From Pacificitalea manganoxidans (GTDB taxonomy: Bacteria > Pseudomonadota > Alphaproteobacteria > Rhodobacterales > Rhodobacteraceae), in assembly GCF_002504165.1 (NCBI RefSeq), contig NZ_CP021404.1:2046001-2110000 (forward strand): a stretch of 64,000 bases of DNA. Reading direction: 5' to 3'. Below the pieces are notes generated by a model. It ran no database searches and was not told the DNA's origin. It worked only from the letters and a program-made list of their open reading frames with translations. Positions 33,929-44,277 of this stretch are shown piece after piece. The stretch's first letter is position 1, and each line of letters begins with the position of its first letter. The translations under genes and the position numbers were made by a program.

Positions 33929-34076
33929 CAGTCGGCGGTGAAAAATATCCGGCACCTGCGCCGACGATGCGCCCAGTGCGCGGCGCCTCTAAACCATACG
34001 TATTCAATGACTTATGCCACGTCCCCCGCAAATTCCTGCCATCCCTAGCGCAACTGACCTAACGGCAGCAGACCCC

Positions 34077-34110
34077 ATTTCATAAATCTGTTACAAAACT
34101 TTTACATACA
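34077..34110 (+). promoter_or_regulatory. Pho box (PhoB binding site) upstream of pstS
   Basis: Three 11-bp direct repeats are readable: ATTTCATAAAT, CTGTTACAAAA and CTTTTACATAC. The last two give CTGTTAC-AAAA-CTTTTAC, matching the PhoB half-site pattern CTGTNAY separated by four A/T bases. It lies about 75 bp before the pstS start and the surrounding region is AT-rich. phoB itself is the last pho gene of this cluster, so the operon is probably autoregulated. Confidence 0.75.
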
Positions 34111-34181
34111 CGACACCGACTCCCAATAGGTCACCCGCAGAGGCCAGCGAGGCCCGTCAAACACACCAGTCAGGAGTTGAC

Positions 34182-35225
34182 ATGACCATGATGAAACTCA
34201 CCGCATCCGCTCTGGCGCTCACCGCCGTATCCGCGACCGGCGCGCTTGCGCAGAGCCGCGATCAGGTGCAGATCGCCGGGTCGTCCACCGTGCTTCCCTA
34301 CGCCTCCATCGTGGCCGAAGCCTTTGGCGAGAACTTCGACTTCCCGACCCCGGTCGTGGAATCGGGCGGCTCCTCCGCCGGTCTGAAGCGCTTCTGCGAA
34401 GGCGTCGGCGAAAACACCATCGACATCGCCAACGCCTCCCGCGCGATCCGCGAGAAAGAAGTGCAGGCCTGTGCCGACGCTGGCGTCACCGACATCATCG
34501 AAGTGCGCATCGGCTATGACGGCATCGTCTTTGCCTCCGACGTCGACGGCAACGAATTCGCCTTCACTCCCGAAGACTGGTTCAAGGCGCTGGCCGCCGA
34601 GGTCGTCGTTGACGGCGAAGTCGTCGCCAACCCCTACACCATGTGGAACGAAGTGAACCCCGATCTGCCCGAGCAGGAAATTCAGGCCTTCGTTCCGGGC
34701 ACCAAGCACGGCACCCGCGAAGTGTTCGAAGAAAAGGTCATCATCGCTGGCTGCGAGGCCACCGGCGCGATGGAAACCTTTGCCGAAGTGAAGGGTGACG
34801 AAGACGCCGCCGAAGCCGCCTGCATGGCGCTGCGCACCGATGGCCGCTCGGTCGACATCGATGGCGACTACACCGAAACGCTCGCCCGCATCGATGCCAA
34901 CCCCAACGGCATCGGCGTGTTCGGCCTGTCCTTCTACGAAAACAACACCGACAGCCTGCAGGTCGCGACCATGTCCGGCGTCGAGCCGTCGACCGAAACC
35001 ATCGCCTCCGGCGAATACCCGGTCAGCCGCCCGCTCTACTTCTACATCAAGCAGGCCCACATCGGCGTGGTTCCCGGCGTCAAGGAATTCGCTGAATTCT
35101 TCGTCTCCGACGAAATCGCAGGCCCCGATGGCCCGCTGGCCGAATACGGCCTCGTCTCCGACCCGGAACTGGCTGCCACCCAGCAGCTGGTCGCCGACGA
35201 AGAGACCATGGGCTCCGCCATGTGA
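34182..35225 (+). CDS. pstS: Phosphate ABC transporter substrate-binding protein
   Basis: A 347-aa periplasmic phosphate-binding protein. Signal peptide residues 1-23 (cleavage at ALAQS), then QIAGSSTVLPYA, the N-terminal phosphate-binding block, and ESGGSSAGLKRFCEG with the serine/glycine anion loop. AGGAGTTGAC precedes the ATG. First gene of pstSCAB-phoU-phoB, downstream of a Pho box. A GC-rich stem after the stop probably keeps pstS mRNA in excess over the membrane genes. Confidence 0.95.
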   Translation: MTMMKLTASALALTAVSATGALAQSRDQVQIAGSSTVLPYASIVAEAFGENFDFPTPVVESGGSSAGLKRFCEGVGENTIDIANASRAIREKEVQACADAGVTDIIEVRIGYDGIVFASDVDGNEFAFTPEDWFKALAAEVVVDGEVVANPYTMWNEVNPDLPEQEIQAFVPGTKHGTREVFEEKVIIAGCEATGAMETFAEVKGDEDAAEAACMALRTDGRSVDIDGDYTETLARIDANPNGIGVFGLSFYENNTDSLQVATMSGVEPSTETIASGEYPVSRPLYFYIKQAHIGVVPGVKEFAEFFVSDEIAGPDGPLAEYGLVSDPELAATQQLVADEETMGSAM

Positions 35226-35276
35226 TCTGACGGGTTGCACGCGAGCGGCGCTTGTCGCCGCGTCGACCCACCCCAT

Positions 35277-35303
35277 CGCCGGGCTCCCCATCGGGGCCCG
35301 GCG
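35277..35303 (+). promoter_or_regulatory. Stem-loop in the pstS-pstC gap
   Basis: CGCCGGG (35277-35283) pairs with CCCGGCG (35297-35303), enclosing CTCCCC/GGGG, giving a long GC-rich hairpin without a T run. Such intercistronic stems commonly act as processing or attenuation points that raise the level of the binding protein over the permeases. Confidence 0.6.
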
Positions 35304-35326
35304 TCCTCATTCAGGAAAGACCCTTC

Positions 35327-36781
35327 ATGCCGCCGCTCTGGACCCTGCTGATCGTTTTGGGCATCGCCACCGCGGGCTACGTTATGGGGCGCCGCCGTGC
35401 GCTTGCCAGCGTGGACCATGACGGTCGCCGCCTGCATTCCCTGCCCTCCTATTACGGCTCCAACGTCGCGCTGTGGGGGTTGGTGCCCGCGCTGCTGTTG
35501 CTGGCGCTGTGGCTGGTGGCGCAGCCGCTGCTCATCCAGATGAGCATCTCCTCTATCGTGCCCGCCGAGGCCTATGCCGGGCGTGGCGCGCTGTCGCTGA
35601 TCATGTCGGACGTGAACCGCATCGCCGAGGGGCTGCAAATCGCCGCCGCACGTGGTGTCCCGGTGGACACGCTTTCCGCCGCCGATCTGGGCCCGGCCAT
35701 GCGCGACGCCGGTGTTGCCGTTTCGGGCGAGATCGAGCCCTACATGGCCGAAGCCGCGCGCCGCGCGGTGTCGCTGTCCGCCGTGGGTGGCTGGGCGATG
35801 ACCGCCGTGGTGCTGCTGCTGGCGCTTGGCGGGGCCGCGCTGGCGTGGCGCCGCACCGATGGCGATTTCCGCGCCCGCAACGCGGTCGAGCGGCTGGTGC
35901 TGGGTCTGCTCATCGCCGCCGCCTGCATCGCCATTCTCACCACGCTGGGGATCGTGCTGTCGCTGATCTTCAACACGCTGGAATTCTTCAAGCTCTACCC
36001 CGCCTCTGACTTCTTTTTTGGCACCACATGGTCGCCCTCGTTCGGCGGCGGCTCGCAACTGGGCATCCTGCCGCTGTTCTGGGGCACGTTCTATATCTCG
36101 ATCATCGCGCTGATCGTCGCGGTGCCGATCGGGCTTTTCGCCGCTGTCTACCTGTCGGAATATGCCTCCGGCCCCGTGCGCGCTGTGGCCAAGCCGCTGC
36201 TGGAGGTGCTGGCCGGTATCCCCACCATCGTCTACGGCCTCTTCGCGCTGCTGACGGTCGGGCCGCTGCTGGTGTCGCTCTTTGGACAGAACGGCGCGTT
36301 GGGCGTGGGCTGGATGCAGGGCGGCACCGCCGTCATGACCGCCGGTCTGGTGATGGGCGTGATGCTGATCCCCTTCGTGTCGTCGCTGTCCGATGACATC
36401 ATCAACGCGGTGCCGCAGGCGATGCGCGACGGCTCGCTGGGCCTTGGCGCCACCCGGTCCGAGACGATCCGTCAGGTCGTCCTCCCCGCGGCGCTGCCGG
36501 GCATCGTCGGTGCCATTCTTCTGGCCGCCTCCCGCGCCATCGGCGAGACGATGATCGTCGTGCTCGGCGCCGGGGCTGCCGCGCGGCTGTCGATGAACCC
36601 GTTCGACGCCATGACCACCGTCACCGCCAAGATCGTCAGCCAGTTGACCGGCGACGCGGATTTCGCCTCCCCCGAGGCGCTGGTGGCCTTTGCGCTGGGG
36701 ATGACGCTGTTTGTCATCACCCTCGCCCTCAACATCTTTGCGCTGTGGATCGTGCGGCGCTACCGGGAGCAATACGAATGA
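35327..36781 (+). CDS. pstC: Phosphate ABC transporter permease PstC
   Basis: A 484-aa inner-membrane permease. It is longer than enterobacterial PstC (about 320 aa) because of an N-terminal domain with extra membrane segments and a periplasmic loop (residues 1-230), a form common in alphaproteobacteria. The transport domain has the EAA loop ETIRQVVLPAALPGIVGA and the sequence LLEVLAGIPTIVYGLFAL. The start at 35327 has an AGGAAAGA site. It overlaps pstA by four bases. Confidence 0.94.
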   Translation: MPPLWTLLIVLGIATAGYVMGRRRALASVDHDGRRLHSLPSYYGSNVALWGLVPALLLLALWLVAQPLLIQMSISSIVPAEAYAGRGALSLIMSDVNRIAEGLQIAAARGVPVDTLSAADLGPAMRDAGVAVSGEIEPYMAEAARRAVSLSAVGGWAMTAVVLLLALGGAALAWRRTDGDFRARNAVERLVLGLLIAAACIAILTTLGIVLSLIFNTLEFFKLYPASDFFFGTTWSPSFGGGSQLGILPLFWGTFYISIIALIVAVPIGLFAAVYLSEYASGPVRAVAKPLLEVLAGIPTIVYGLFALLTVGPLLVSLFGQNGALGVGWMQGGTAVMTAGLVMGVMLIPFVSSLSDDIINAVPQAMRDGSLGLGATRSETIRQVVLPAALPGIVGAILLAASRAIGETMIVVLGAGAAARLSMNPFDAMTTVTAKIVSQLTGDADFASPEALVAFALGMTLFVITLALNIFALWIVRRYREQYE

Positions 36782-38145
36782 GCGACGCGTCCTTCTCCGG
36801 CGTCACCCCGTCCGACGGCACCCCGCGCAAGGGCTCCTTGCTGCAGGCCGATGCACGGACGCGCAAACGCAACGCCGCCGAGACCCGGTTCAAGGCTTAT
36901 GGCATCGGCGCCATCGCAATCGGGCTCTTCGCGCTTGTGTGGCTGCTCAGCGCCATCATCAGCAATGGCCTGCCCGCCTTTACCCAGACCAAGATGGTCC
37001 TGCCGATCGAACTGCCCGAGGCAAAGCTCGACAAATCCGGCACCCGCGATCTGGAGGTGATGAGCAAGGTGTCGACCTTTGGCTACAAGCCACTGATCGA
37101 AGACGCGCTCATGGCCGAAGTGCAGCGCCGCGGCATCGCCACCGAATTCGACGATGCGGGCGATCTGGCCGATGGCATCGTGTCGTCCTCCGCCGCCGCC
37201 ATCGTGCGGGACCGGGTGCTGGCCAATCCCGAAATCGTCGGCACGACGCAGGAGTTCGAGATCCTGACCTCTTCGCGCATCGACGGCTATTTCAAGGGCC
37301 GCGTCACCCGCGACAGCATCGCGCGCGACAAGAACATCGACGCCGCGCATCTGGACGTGGCCGACGCGCTGCAGGACGCAGGCGTGATGCGCGCAGGCTT
37401 CAACTGGGATTTCATCACCGGTGCCGACGCCTCCGAAAGCCGCCCCGAACAGGCGGGTATCGGGATCGCCATCCTCGGCTCGTTCTTCATGATGCTGGTG
37501 GTGTTGATCCTGTCGCTGCCCATCGGCGTCGCGTCGTCGATCTATCTTGAGGAATTCGCGCCGAAGAACCGCTTCACCGACCTGATCGAAGTGAATATCT
37601 CCAACCTCGCCGCGGTGCCGTCCATCGTGTTTGGTATCCTTGGTTTGGCGGTGTTCATCCAGTTCATGCACCTGCCGCAATCCGCGCCGCTGGTGGGCGG
37701 GCTGGTGCTGACGCTGATGACGCTGCCGACGATCATTATTTCCACCCGCGCGGCGCTAAAGGCCGTGCCGCCCTCGATCCGCGATGCCGCGCTGGGGGTT
37801 GGCGCGTCCAAGATGCAGTCGGTGTTCCACCACGTCCTGCCGCTGGCCATGCCCGGCATTCTGACCGGCACCATTCTGGGGCTGGCGCAGGCGCTGGGGG
37901 AAACCGCGCCGCTCTTGCTGATCGGCATGGTGGGCTACATCGCCACCAACATGCCCGACGGGATTGCCGATGGCTTCCTGTCGCCCAACTCCGCCATGCC
38001 TGCCCAGATCTACGAATGGGCCAAACGGGCGGACCCTGCCTATTACGAACGTGCCTGGGGCGGGATCATCATCCTGCTTCTCTTCCTGATGGTGATGAAC
38101 ATCATCGCGATCATCCTGCGCCGCCGCTTCGAGCGCCGGTGGTAA
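36778..38145 (+). CDS. pstA: Phosphate ABC transporter permease PstA
   Basis: A 455-aa permease with an enlarged N-terminal region (one membrane segment near 46-66 followed by a long periplasmic domain to about 235) before the standard six-helix transport domain. The transport domain contains [20 protein letters not shown] and the EAA-type loop [18 protein letters not shown]. Starts inside the pstC stop codon (ATGA), so translation is coupled. Works as a heterodimer with PstC. Confidence 0.94.
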   Translation: MSDASFSGVTPSDGTPRKGSLLQADARTRKRNAAETRFKAYGIGAIAIGLFALVWLLSAIISNGLPAFTQTKMVLPIELPEAKLDKSGTRDLEVMSKVSTFGYKPLIEDALMAEVQRRGIATEFDDAGDLADGIVSSSAAAIVRDRVLANPEIVGTTQEFEILTSSRIDGYFKGRVTRDSIARDKNIDAAHLDVADALQDAGVMRAGFNWDFITGADASESRPEQAGIGIAILGSFFMMLVVLILSLPIGVASSIYLEEFAPKNRFTDLIEVNISNLAAVPSIVFGILGLAVFIQFMHLPQSAPLVGGLVLTLMTLPTIIISTRAALKAVPPSIRDAALGVGASKMQSVFHHVLPLAMPGILTGTILGLAQALGETAPLLLIGMVGYIATNMPDGIADGFLSPNSAMPAQIYEWAKRADPAYYERAWGGIIILLLFLMVMNIIAIILRRRFERRW

Positions 38146-38164
38146 CACCAGACGGGAGCCAAGA

Positions 38165-38962
38165 ATGAACGATATGAGACATATGGACCGAGCCGTGGAC
38201 CTTCTGGAAAACAAGATCATCGCCAAGGGCGTGGACGTCTTCTACGGCGAAAACCACGCGATCAAGGATGTCAGCGTCGAGATCCGCGACAAGACCGTCA
38301 CCGCCTTTATCGGGCCGTCGGGCTGTGGCAAATCCACGTTCCTGCGGTGTCTGAACCGGATGAACGACACCATCGACAATTGCCGCGTCGAAGGCACGAT
38401 CAAGCTGGATGACGAGGACATCTACGACAAGCGGGTGGACCCGGTGCAGCTGCGCGCCAAGGTGGGCATGGTGTTCCAGAAACCCAATCCCTTCCCGAAA
38501 TCGATCTACGACAACGTGGCCTATGGCCCCCGCATTCACGGGCTGTCGCGCAACAAGGCCGAACTGGACGAGATCGTCGAGAAAAGCCTGCGCCGCGGCG
38601 CGATCTGGGACGAGGTCAAGGACCGTCTGCACGCGCCGGGCACCGGCCTGTCGGGGGGCCAGCAGCAGCGTCTGTGCATCGCCCGCGCCGTGGCGACCGA
38701 GCCCGAAGTGCTTTTGATGGATGAGCCCTGCTCCGCGCTCGACCCCATCGCCACCGCGCAGGTCGAGGAACTGATCGACGAATTGCGCGCGCAGTATTCC
38801 GTGGTGATCGTCACCCATTCCATGCAGCAGGCCGCCCGCGTCAGCCAGAAGACCGCGTTTTTCCATCTGGGCAATCTGGTGGAATACGGCGAGACCGGCC
38901 AGATTTTCACCAACCCCACCGACCCGCGCACCGAAAGCTACATCACCGGCCGGATCGGCTGA
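38165..38962 (+). CDS. pstB: Phosphate ABC transporter ATP-binding protein
   Basis: A 265-aa ATPase energising phosphate import. Walker [10 protein letters not shown] at 50-58, signature LSGGQQQR from 162, Walker [13 protein letters not shown] with D186-E187, and the switch histidine in IVTHSMQQA. The sequence [16 protein letters not shown] and the phrase [21 protein letters not shown] are diagnostic of PstB. Nineteen bases after pstA, seven before phoU. Confidence 0.97.
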   Translation: MNDMRHMDRAVDLLENKIIAKGVDVFYGENHAIKDVSVEIRDKTVTAFIGPSGCGKSTFLRCLNRMNDTIDNCRVEGTIKLDDEDIYDKRVDPVQLRAKVGMVFQKPNPFPKSIYDNVAYGPRIHGLSRNKAELDEIVEKSLRRGAIWDEVKDRLHAPGTGLSGGQQQRLCIARAVATEPEVLLMDEPCSALDPIATAQVEELIDELRAQYSVVIVTHSMQQAARVSQKTAFFHLGNLVEYGETGQIFTNPTDPRTESYITGRIG

Positions 38963-38969
38963 GGAGGAC

Positions 38970-39686
38970 ATGATGAAAGAGCAACATATCGCCAGCGCGT
39001 TCGACCGCGATCTGGAAGGCATCCAAGCGCTCATCATGAAGATGGGCGGGATGGTCGAAACCGCGATTTCCGAGGCCGCGCGGTCGCTTGAGACCCGCGA
39101 CGAGGAACTGGCCCAGCAGGTCCGCAAGGGTGACCGCGCCATCGACGAGATGGAAGAGCGCGTCAACGAGGAAGCCGCCCGCGTCATCGCCATCCGCTCG
39201 CCCATGGGCAGCGATCTGCGCACCGTGCTGACGGTGATGAAGATCTCTGCCAGTCTGGAACGCTGCGGCGACTACGCCAAGAACATGGCGAAGCGGACCT
39301 CGGTCCTGTCGCAGATGGAGCCCGTGGGCGGCACCACCAAATCCCTGCGGCGCATGGCGCAGGAGGTCGAGGAACTGCTGAAGATGGCGCTCGACGCCTA
39401 TCTGCACCGCGACGCCGAACTGGCCGAGAATGTGCGCCAGCGCGATCTGGAAATCGACCAGATGTATTCGGCGCTGTTCCGCGAATTCCTGACCTACATG
39501 ATGGAAGACCCGCGCCACATCACCGCCTGTATGCATCTGCATTTCATCGCCAAGAACGTGGAGCGCATGGGCGATCACGCGACCTCCATCGCGGAACAGG
39601 TGATCTACCTCGTCACCGGCGAAGTGCCCGAGGAGGCGCGCCCCAAGGCTGACGTGACCTCCACCGCCGCGGTGACCGGGATCTGA
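38970..39686 (+). CDS. phoU: Phosphate signalling protein PhoU
   Basis: A 238-aa helical protein with two PhoU three-helix bundles. Each has the metal-binding style motif, seen here as ERCGDYAKNMAKR near residue 92 and VERMGDHATSIAEQ near 196. It links the Pst transporter to the PhoR kinase and represses the Pho response when phosphate is sufficient. GAGGAGG precedes the start. Confidence 0.96.
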   Translation: MMKEQHIASAFDRDLEGIQALIMKMGGMVETAISEAARSLETRDEELAQQVRKGDRAIDEMEERVNEEAARVIAIRSPMGSDLRTVLTVMKISASLERCGDYAKNMAKRTSVLSQMEPVGGTTKSLRRMAQEVEELLKMALDAYLHRDAELAENVRQRDLEIDQMYSALFREFLTYMMEDPRHITACMHLHFIAKNVERMGDHATSIAEQVIYLVTGEVPEEARPKADVTSTAAVTGI

Positions 39687-39688
39687 CC

Positions 39689-40384
39689 ATGGCCGCCGCG
39701 ACACCCACCCCGCGCATCCTGCTGGTCGAGGATGAGCCCGCCCAACGCGAAGTGCTGGCCTATAACCTCGAGGCCGAAGGCTTTGCCGTCACCACCGCCG
39801 GCACCGGCGACGAGGCGCTGCTGCTGGTCGAGGAAAGCGCGCCCGACGTGATCGTGCTGGACTGGATGCTGCCCGGCGTTTCCGGCATCGAGATCTGTCG
39901 GCGGCTGAAGGCGCGCAGCTCCACCTCCGACACGCCCATCATCATGCTGTCGGCCCGGTCCGAGGAAACCGACCGGGTGCGGGGGCTGGAAACCGGCGCG
40001 GATGACTATGTGGTCAAGCCCTACGCGCTGTCGGAATTGATGGCGCGGGTGCGCACGCAGTTGCGCCGCGTCCGGCCTTCTTCCGTCGGCAGCAGGCTGC
40101 AATTCGAGGACATCGTGCTGGATGCGGAGACCTATCGCGTCACCCGCGCGGGCGAACCGCTGAAACTTGGCCCCACCGAATTCCGGCTGCTGTCGACATT
40201 CATGGAAAAGCCGGGCCGGGTCTGGAGCCGGGAGCAATTGCTGGACCGGGTTTGGGGCCGCGACATCTATGTCGATACCCGCACCGTGGATGTGCATATC
40301 GGGCGGCTGCGCAAGGCGCTGGGCACCCATGGCGGTGTCGATCCGGTGCGCACGGTGCGCGGCGCGGGCTACGCGCTGGGCTGA
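39689..40384 (+). CDS. phoB: Phosphate regulon response regulator
   Basis: A 231-aa OmpR-family regulator. Receiver domain residues 8-123 with the acidic pair E14-D15 (LLVEDEPAQ), phosphoacceptor D58 (VLDWMLPGVSG) and K107-type signature (DDYVVKPYALSEL). The winged-helix domain contains LGPTEFRLLSTFMEKPGRVW and YVDTRTVDVHIGRLRKAL. Activates pst genes at Pho boxes. Two bases after phoU. No phoR sensor kinase is found beside it in this window. Confidence 0.96.
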   Translation: MAAATPTPRILLVEDEPAQREVLAYNLEAEGFAVTTAGTGDEALLLVEESAPDVIVLDWMLPGVSGIEICRRLKARSSTSDTPIIMLSARSEETDRVRGLETGADDYVVKPYALSELMARVRTQLRRVRPSSVGSRLQFEDIVLDAETYRVTRAGEPLKLGPTEFRLLSTFMEKPGRVWSREQLLDRVWGRDIYVDTRTVDVHIGRLRKALGTHGGVDPVRTVRGAGYALG

Positions 40385-40472
40385 CGGCGCGCGCGCGACG
40401 GTCCGCGCGGCGCTGTGCCCGGCCCTGCACCGGGCTGGCGCGGCTCTGTGATTGCACAGGCGCGTCCGGGAC

Positions 40473-40498
40473 GTCATGATGGTCCGACCCATCATGAC
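40473..40498. promoter_or_regulatory. Perfect inverted repeat upstream of ppk2, possible TetR operator
   Basis: GTCATGATGG and CCATCATGAC are perfect 10-bp arms separated by TCCGAC, ending 28 bases before the ppk2 start. A TetR-family regulator is encoded at the end of this two-gene operon, and TetR operators are typically palindromes of this size, so autoregulation is a reasonable inference. Confidence 0.5.
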
Positions 40499-40526
40499 CT
40501 GCTTCCGATCCCGAACTGGACCGACC

Positions 40527-41396
40527 ATGACCCTGCCCTTCGACGGCGCGATTTCCCGCTTCTACGAAAGCGAAGCGCCACAGGACGTGCGCGAGGCCAT
40601 CGCCCGCGCCGATAAGGACGATATCCTCGACCCCGCCTATCCGTATGACACCGAAATGCGCGGCAAGCATTACGACGCCGAGATGGACGCGCTTCAGATC
40701 GAGCTGGTCAAGCTGCAGGCATGGGTGCGGGACACCGGCGCACGGGTGGCGGTGGTGTTCGAGGGCCGCGATGCGGCGGGTAAGGGCGGCACCATCAAGC
40801 GCATCCGCGAAAACCTGAACCCGCGTCTGGCGCGGGTCGTGGCGCTGCCGAAACCGTCCGAACGCGAGGCGCGCGAATGGTATTTTCAGCGCTATATCAG
40901 CCAGTTGCCCGCCGGGGGTGAGATCGTTCTGTTTGACCGAAGCTGGTATAACCGCGCGGTCGTGGAGCATGTGTTCGGCTTTTGCACCCCCGAGGAGCGC
41001 GAGAAGTTTTTCCGCCAGTTGCCGAGCTTTGAGCAGATGCTGGCCGATGAGGGCATCCATCTGGTGAAGCTGTGGCTCAATGTCGGGCGGGCCGAGCAGC
41101 TGCGCCGGTTTTTGAAGCGCGAAGCCGATCCGCTGAAACAGTGGAAGCTGAGCCGCATCGATGTGGAGGGGCTGAAGCTGTGGGACGCCTATTCCGACGC
41201 CATCGCGGAGACATTCGAGCGCAGTCATTTCGACTATGCGCCGTGGACGGTGATCCGGTCTGACGACAAGAAACGCGCCCGTCTGGCCGCGATCCGCACC
41301 ATCCTGTCGGGGCTGGATTACGCGGGCAAGGACCGCGCCGCCGCCCATGCGCCCGATCCCGACATCGCTGGCGGACCGTCGATCTGGCATGGCTAA
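40527..41396 (+). CDS. ppk2: Polyphosphate kinase 2
   Basis: A 289-aa P-loop kinase of the PPK2 family, which moves phosphate between polyphosphate and nucleotides (usually forming GTP/ATP from GDP/ADP). Walker [16 protein letters not shown] spans residues 78-92; the second catalytic block [18 protein letters not shown] is at 135-152, and [13 protein letters not shown] follows. One-domain class. The ATG at 40527 gives normal length. Position after phoB fits a phosphate-storage role. Overlaps the tetR gene by eight bases. Confidence 0.93.
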   Translation: MTLPFDGAISRFYESEAPQDVREAIARADKDDILDPAYPYDTEMRGKHYDAEMDALQIELVKLQAWVRDTGARVAVVFEGRDAAGKGGTIKRIRENLNPRLARVVALPKPSEREAREWYFQRYISQLPAGGEIVLFDRSWYNRAVVEHVFGFCTPEEREKFFRQLPSFEQMLADEGIHLVKLWLNVGRAEQLRRFLKREADPLKQWKLSRIDVEGLKLWDAYSDAIAETFERSHFDYAPWTVIRSDDKKRARLAAIRTILSGLDYAGKDRAAAHAPDPDIAGGPSIWHG

Positions 41397-42006
41397 ACGC
41401 GGCTACCATCACGGCAACCTCCGCGCGGCGCTGATCGACGCGGCGCTGGGGCTGATCGAAGAGAAAAGCCCGCAAGGCTTTACCCTGTCGGAAGCCGCGA
41501 AAGCCGCGGGCGTCACCCCTGCCGCCGTCTACCGGCATTTTCAGGGGCGCGACGATCTGTTGGCGGAGATTGCCCTGCAAGGCTATGAAATCTTTGCCGA
41601 TCTGATGGATTACGCCTATGAGACCGGGCAGCCCTCGGACCTTGCCAGTTTCGAGGCGACGGGGCGCGCGTATCTCGCCTTTGCGCGGCGCTATCCGGGG
41701 CATTACATGGCGATGTTCGAAAGCGGATTGTCGGTGAACCGGACGCCGGAGCTGGCGCGGGCCTCGGCGCGGGCGCGCGATGTTCTGGAGAAAGCCGCCG
41801 CCGGGCTATCGGCGCATATCCCGCCCGAAAAGCGCCCGCCCGCGGCGATGTTTTCCGCGCATATCTGGGCGATGTCGCACGGGGTGGTGGAGCTGTTCGC
41901 GCGCGGCGCGCCCGGTGGACAGGCGCCCTTCCCGCCCGAAGATCTGCTGGAAAGCGGAATTGGGATTTACCTGCGCGGGCTGGGCCTGATTCCTCCCGAT
42001 AGCTGA
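41389..42006 (+). CDS. TetR/AcrR family transcriptional regulator
   Basis: A 205-aa regulator. N-terminal Tet[27 protein letters not shown] followed by [31 protein letters not shown] (about residues 31-62). The rest is a helical ligand/dimer domain of the WHG type ([17 protein letters not shown]). Its start overlaps the ppk2 end, so it is co-transcribed with it and probably senses an effector related to that operon. The ligand is unknown. Confidence 0.9.
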   Translation: MAKRGYHHGNLRAALIDAALGLIEEKSPQGFTLSEAAKAAGVTPAAVYRHFQGRDDLLAEIALQGYEIFADLMDYAYETGQPSDLASFEATGRAYLAFARRYPGHYMAMFESGLSVNRTPELARASARARDVLEKAAAGLSAHIPPEKRPPAAMFSAHIWAMSHGVVELFARGAPGGQAPFPPEDLLESGIGIYLRGLGLIPPDS

Positions 42007-42032
42007 GGAAACCATGTCAGCCACCCTGCCCC

Positions 42033-42054
42033 ATTGTTTCGCACGCGAAACAAT
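42033..42054. promoter_or_regulatory. Perfect 9-bp palindrome after tetR
   Basis: ATTGTTTCG and CGAAACAAT are separated by CACG. It lies 27 bases after the tetR stop in a 204-bp gap between convergent genes, and has no T run beyond AATTT, so it may be a weak terminator or a protein-binding site. Confidence 0.4.
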
Positions 42055-42175
42055 TTAAGGGTTGGTAACGGTTTTATGCGACAAAATCGGCATGAACCTG
42101 CTGCCGCTGGGGTCGCGGGACGCTGTGTCAGGACATTCGTCATGAAATTACGCGGTCACGCATCCGTCGTAAGAT

Positions 42176-42199
42176 GCGGGGGCATTTGCACGCCCCCGC
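42176..42199 (-). terminator. Hairpin terminator after katE
   Basis: GCGGGGGC (42176-42183) pairs with GCCCCCGC (42192-42199), loop ATTTGCAC, 12 bases beyond the catalase stop on the minus strand. Only a weak T-containing tail (ATCTTAC) follows. Confidence 0.55.
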
Positions 42200-42210
42200 C
42201 CTAACCGGGA

Positions 42211-44277
42211 TTAGCCGGTCATTTTGGTTTCGCGTTCCCAGAACCGCATGCCGCGGCAGAGTTTGACGAAATCCTTGGCCGATTTGTCGCCCAGCTTCAG
42301 CATGCCGTCGTCGATCTTGTCGGCGATGCCGGTGGCCTTGAACAGCGGCATGGCGCCGTCGCTATAGGCGATGAATTTCGCATGGGCGAACGCGTCACTG
42401 ACGAAGTCCTGTGCGGGTTTGTTCAGCGCGAGCGTCTCGCCCTCCTCCTTGGGCATGACCAGCGCCACGGCATCGAACACCACCGACGGACCGCCGTCGA
42501 TCTTCTCGTCCGCGGGTTTGGTGCTGCCATCCGACAGGGTCGCGCCAAAGATCTGCGCCGTGACGATCGCCACCATCGCGCCTTCGTCCTTGAACGCCTT
42601 TTCAAGCGCGGCAACCTGATCCGCGTCGGCCCCATCGGCGATGAACAGGCCCAGTTTGCGCCCGGCGAAGGTTTTGGGGCCATTTTTAAGGATGCTCAGC
42701 GCGTCCGACGGCGGCAGATCGGTGATCGGCGCGCGGGCGGGTGTGGCGGCTTCGGGCATGTCGACGACGCCCAGCCCCTCGGCCACCATCTGCGCCAGAT
42801 CGTCATGGACGTTCATCAGATGGCTGAGCATCCGCAGGCGGATGTCTTCGCGCTGACATTTCGACAGCTCGAAGGTAAACCCATTGGCGATGTGGCGCTG
42901 CTCGGTCTCTGTCTGGCTGATCCAGAACTGCCGCGCCTGACTGTAGTGATCCGCGAAAGTTTCCGAGCGCACGCGCTGTTTCGTGCCCTCCACCGGTTCG
43001 GCGTAGCTTTCAAACCCGATTTTCGGGTTTTCGCGGGGGTTCGGCTCCGCATCCCAGCTATTTGGTTCGTAATTCACACGACCGCGGGGATTGTGCATGG
43101 CCATATGGCCATCCTGCTGGAAATGATGCATGGGACATTTCGGCGCGTTGATCGGAATATGCGTGAAATTGGGCCCGCCCAGACGCTTGATCTGCGTGTC
43201 GAGATAGGAGAAATTTCGCCCCTGCAAAAGCGGGTCATTGGTATGGTCGATACCGCGCACGATGTTTTGCGTGCAGAACGCCACCTGTTCGGTTTCGGCA
43301 AAGAAGTTATCGACATTCGCGTCGAGCGTGAGCGTCCCGATCAGGCGCACTGGCACCTGCTCTTCGGGGATCAGTTTCGTCGCGTCGAGGATATCGAATT
43401 CGAACGCGTCAGCAAATTCGTCGTCGAACACCTGAATGCCCAGATCCCATTTCGGGAAATCACCAGCATCGATGGCGTCCCACATATCGCGACGATGAAA
43501 ATCAGGATCGGCCCCATTGATTTTCAAAGCCTCGTTCCAAACGACGGATTGCAACCCCTGACGGGGCTTCCAATGGAATTTGACGTAATGGGATTTGCCT
43601 TCGGCATTGACCAGTCGGAACGTGTGGACGCCAAAGCCTTCCATGAACCGGAAAGATCGCGGAATGGCCCGATCAGACATTTGCCACAGCGTCATATGCA
43701 CCGATTCCGGCGAGAGCGACGCGAAATCCCAGAAATTGTCATGGGCCGACTGCGCCTGCGGGAAACCGCGATCCGGGGCCTCTTTGACCGAATGGATCAG
43801 ATCCGGGAATTTGATTGCATCCTGAATGAAGAAAACCGGGATGTTATTGCCGACGAGATCCCAATTGCCTTCCTGCGTATAGAATTTCGTCGCGAAACCA
43901 CGCACATCGCGGGCAAGGTCGAAGGAGCCTTTGTTACCGGCAACGGTCGAAAAGCGGGTAAATGTCGGCGTTTTTTCGCCGACCCGCTGAAAAATGTCGG
44001 CGCAGGACAGTTCCGGGATCGCCTCGGTCAGTTCGAAATGGCCATGGACGCCGTAGCCCCGCGCATGAACGACCCGCTCCGGGATGCGCTCATGGTCAAA
44101 ATGGAAGATTTTCTCGCGCATGATGTGGTCTTCGAGAAGCACCGGCCCGCGCGGCCCGGCCTTCAGCGAATTTTGGTCATCTGCGATGGGCCCACCCTGC
44201 GCGGTGGTCATCGTCTTCGTCCGGGCGGTCGTCTGCTGCCGCGGCGCGCCGCCATCGTCGAGTTTGGCATCTTTCAT
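42211..44277 (-). CDS. katE: Catalase, large-subunit HPII type
   Basis: A 688-aa heme catalase disproportionating hydrogen peroxide. Catalytic H71 ([12 protein letters not shown]) and N144 ([11 protein letters not shown]) are present, and the proximal tyrosine motif is visible as [15 protein letters not shown]. After the roughly 500-residue core comes a C-terminal flavodoxin/DJ-1-like domain ([18 protein letters not shown] to RFWERE), the mark of large-subunit catalases. AAGGA precedes the ATG. Likely cytoplasmic and stress-induced; no regulator site is recognised. Confidence 0.95.
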   Translation of the reverse strand: MKDAKLDDGGAPRQQTTARTKTMTTAQGGPIADDQNSLKAGPRGPVLLEDHIMREKIFHFDHERIPERVVHARGYGVHGHFELTEAIPELSCADIFQRVGEKTPTFTRFSTVAGNKGSFDLARDVRGFATKFYTQEGNWDLVGNNIPVFFIQDAIKFPDLIHSVKEAPDRGFPQAQSAHDNFWDFASLSPESVHMTLWQMSDRAIPRSFRFMEGFGVHTFRLVNAEGKSHYVKFHWKPRQGLQSVVWNEALKINGADPDFHRRDMWDAIDAGDFPKWDLGIQVFDDEFADAFEFDILDATKLIPEEQVPVRLIGTLTLDANVDNFFAETEQVAFCTQNIVRGIDHTNDPLLQGRNFSYLDTQIKRLGGPNFTHIPINAPKCPMHHFQQDGHMAMHNPRGRVNYEPNSWDAEPNPRENPKIGFESYAEPVEGTKQRVRSETFADHYSQARQFWISQTETEQRHIANGFTFELSKCQREDIRLRMLSHLMNVHDDLAQMVAEGLGVVDMPEAATPARAPITDLPPSDALSILKNGPKTFAGRKLGLFIADGADADQVAALEKAFKDEGAMVAIVTAQIFGATLSDGSTKPADEKIDGGPSVVFDAVALVMPKEEGETLALNKPAQDFVSDAFAHAKFIAYSDGAMPLFKATGIADKIDDGMLKLGDKSAKDFVKLCRGMRFWERETKMTG

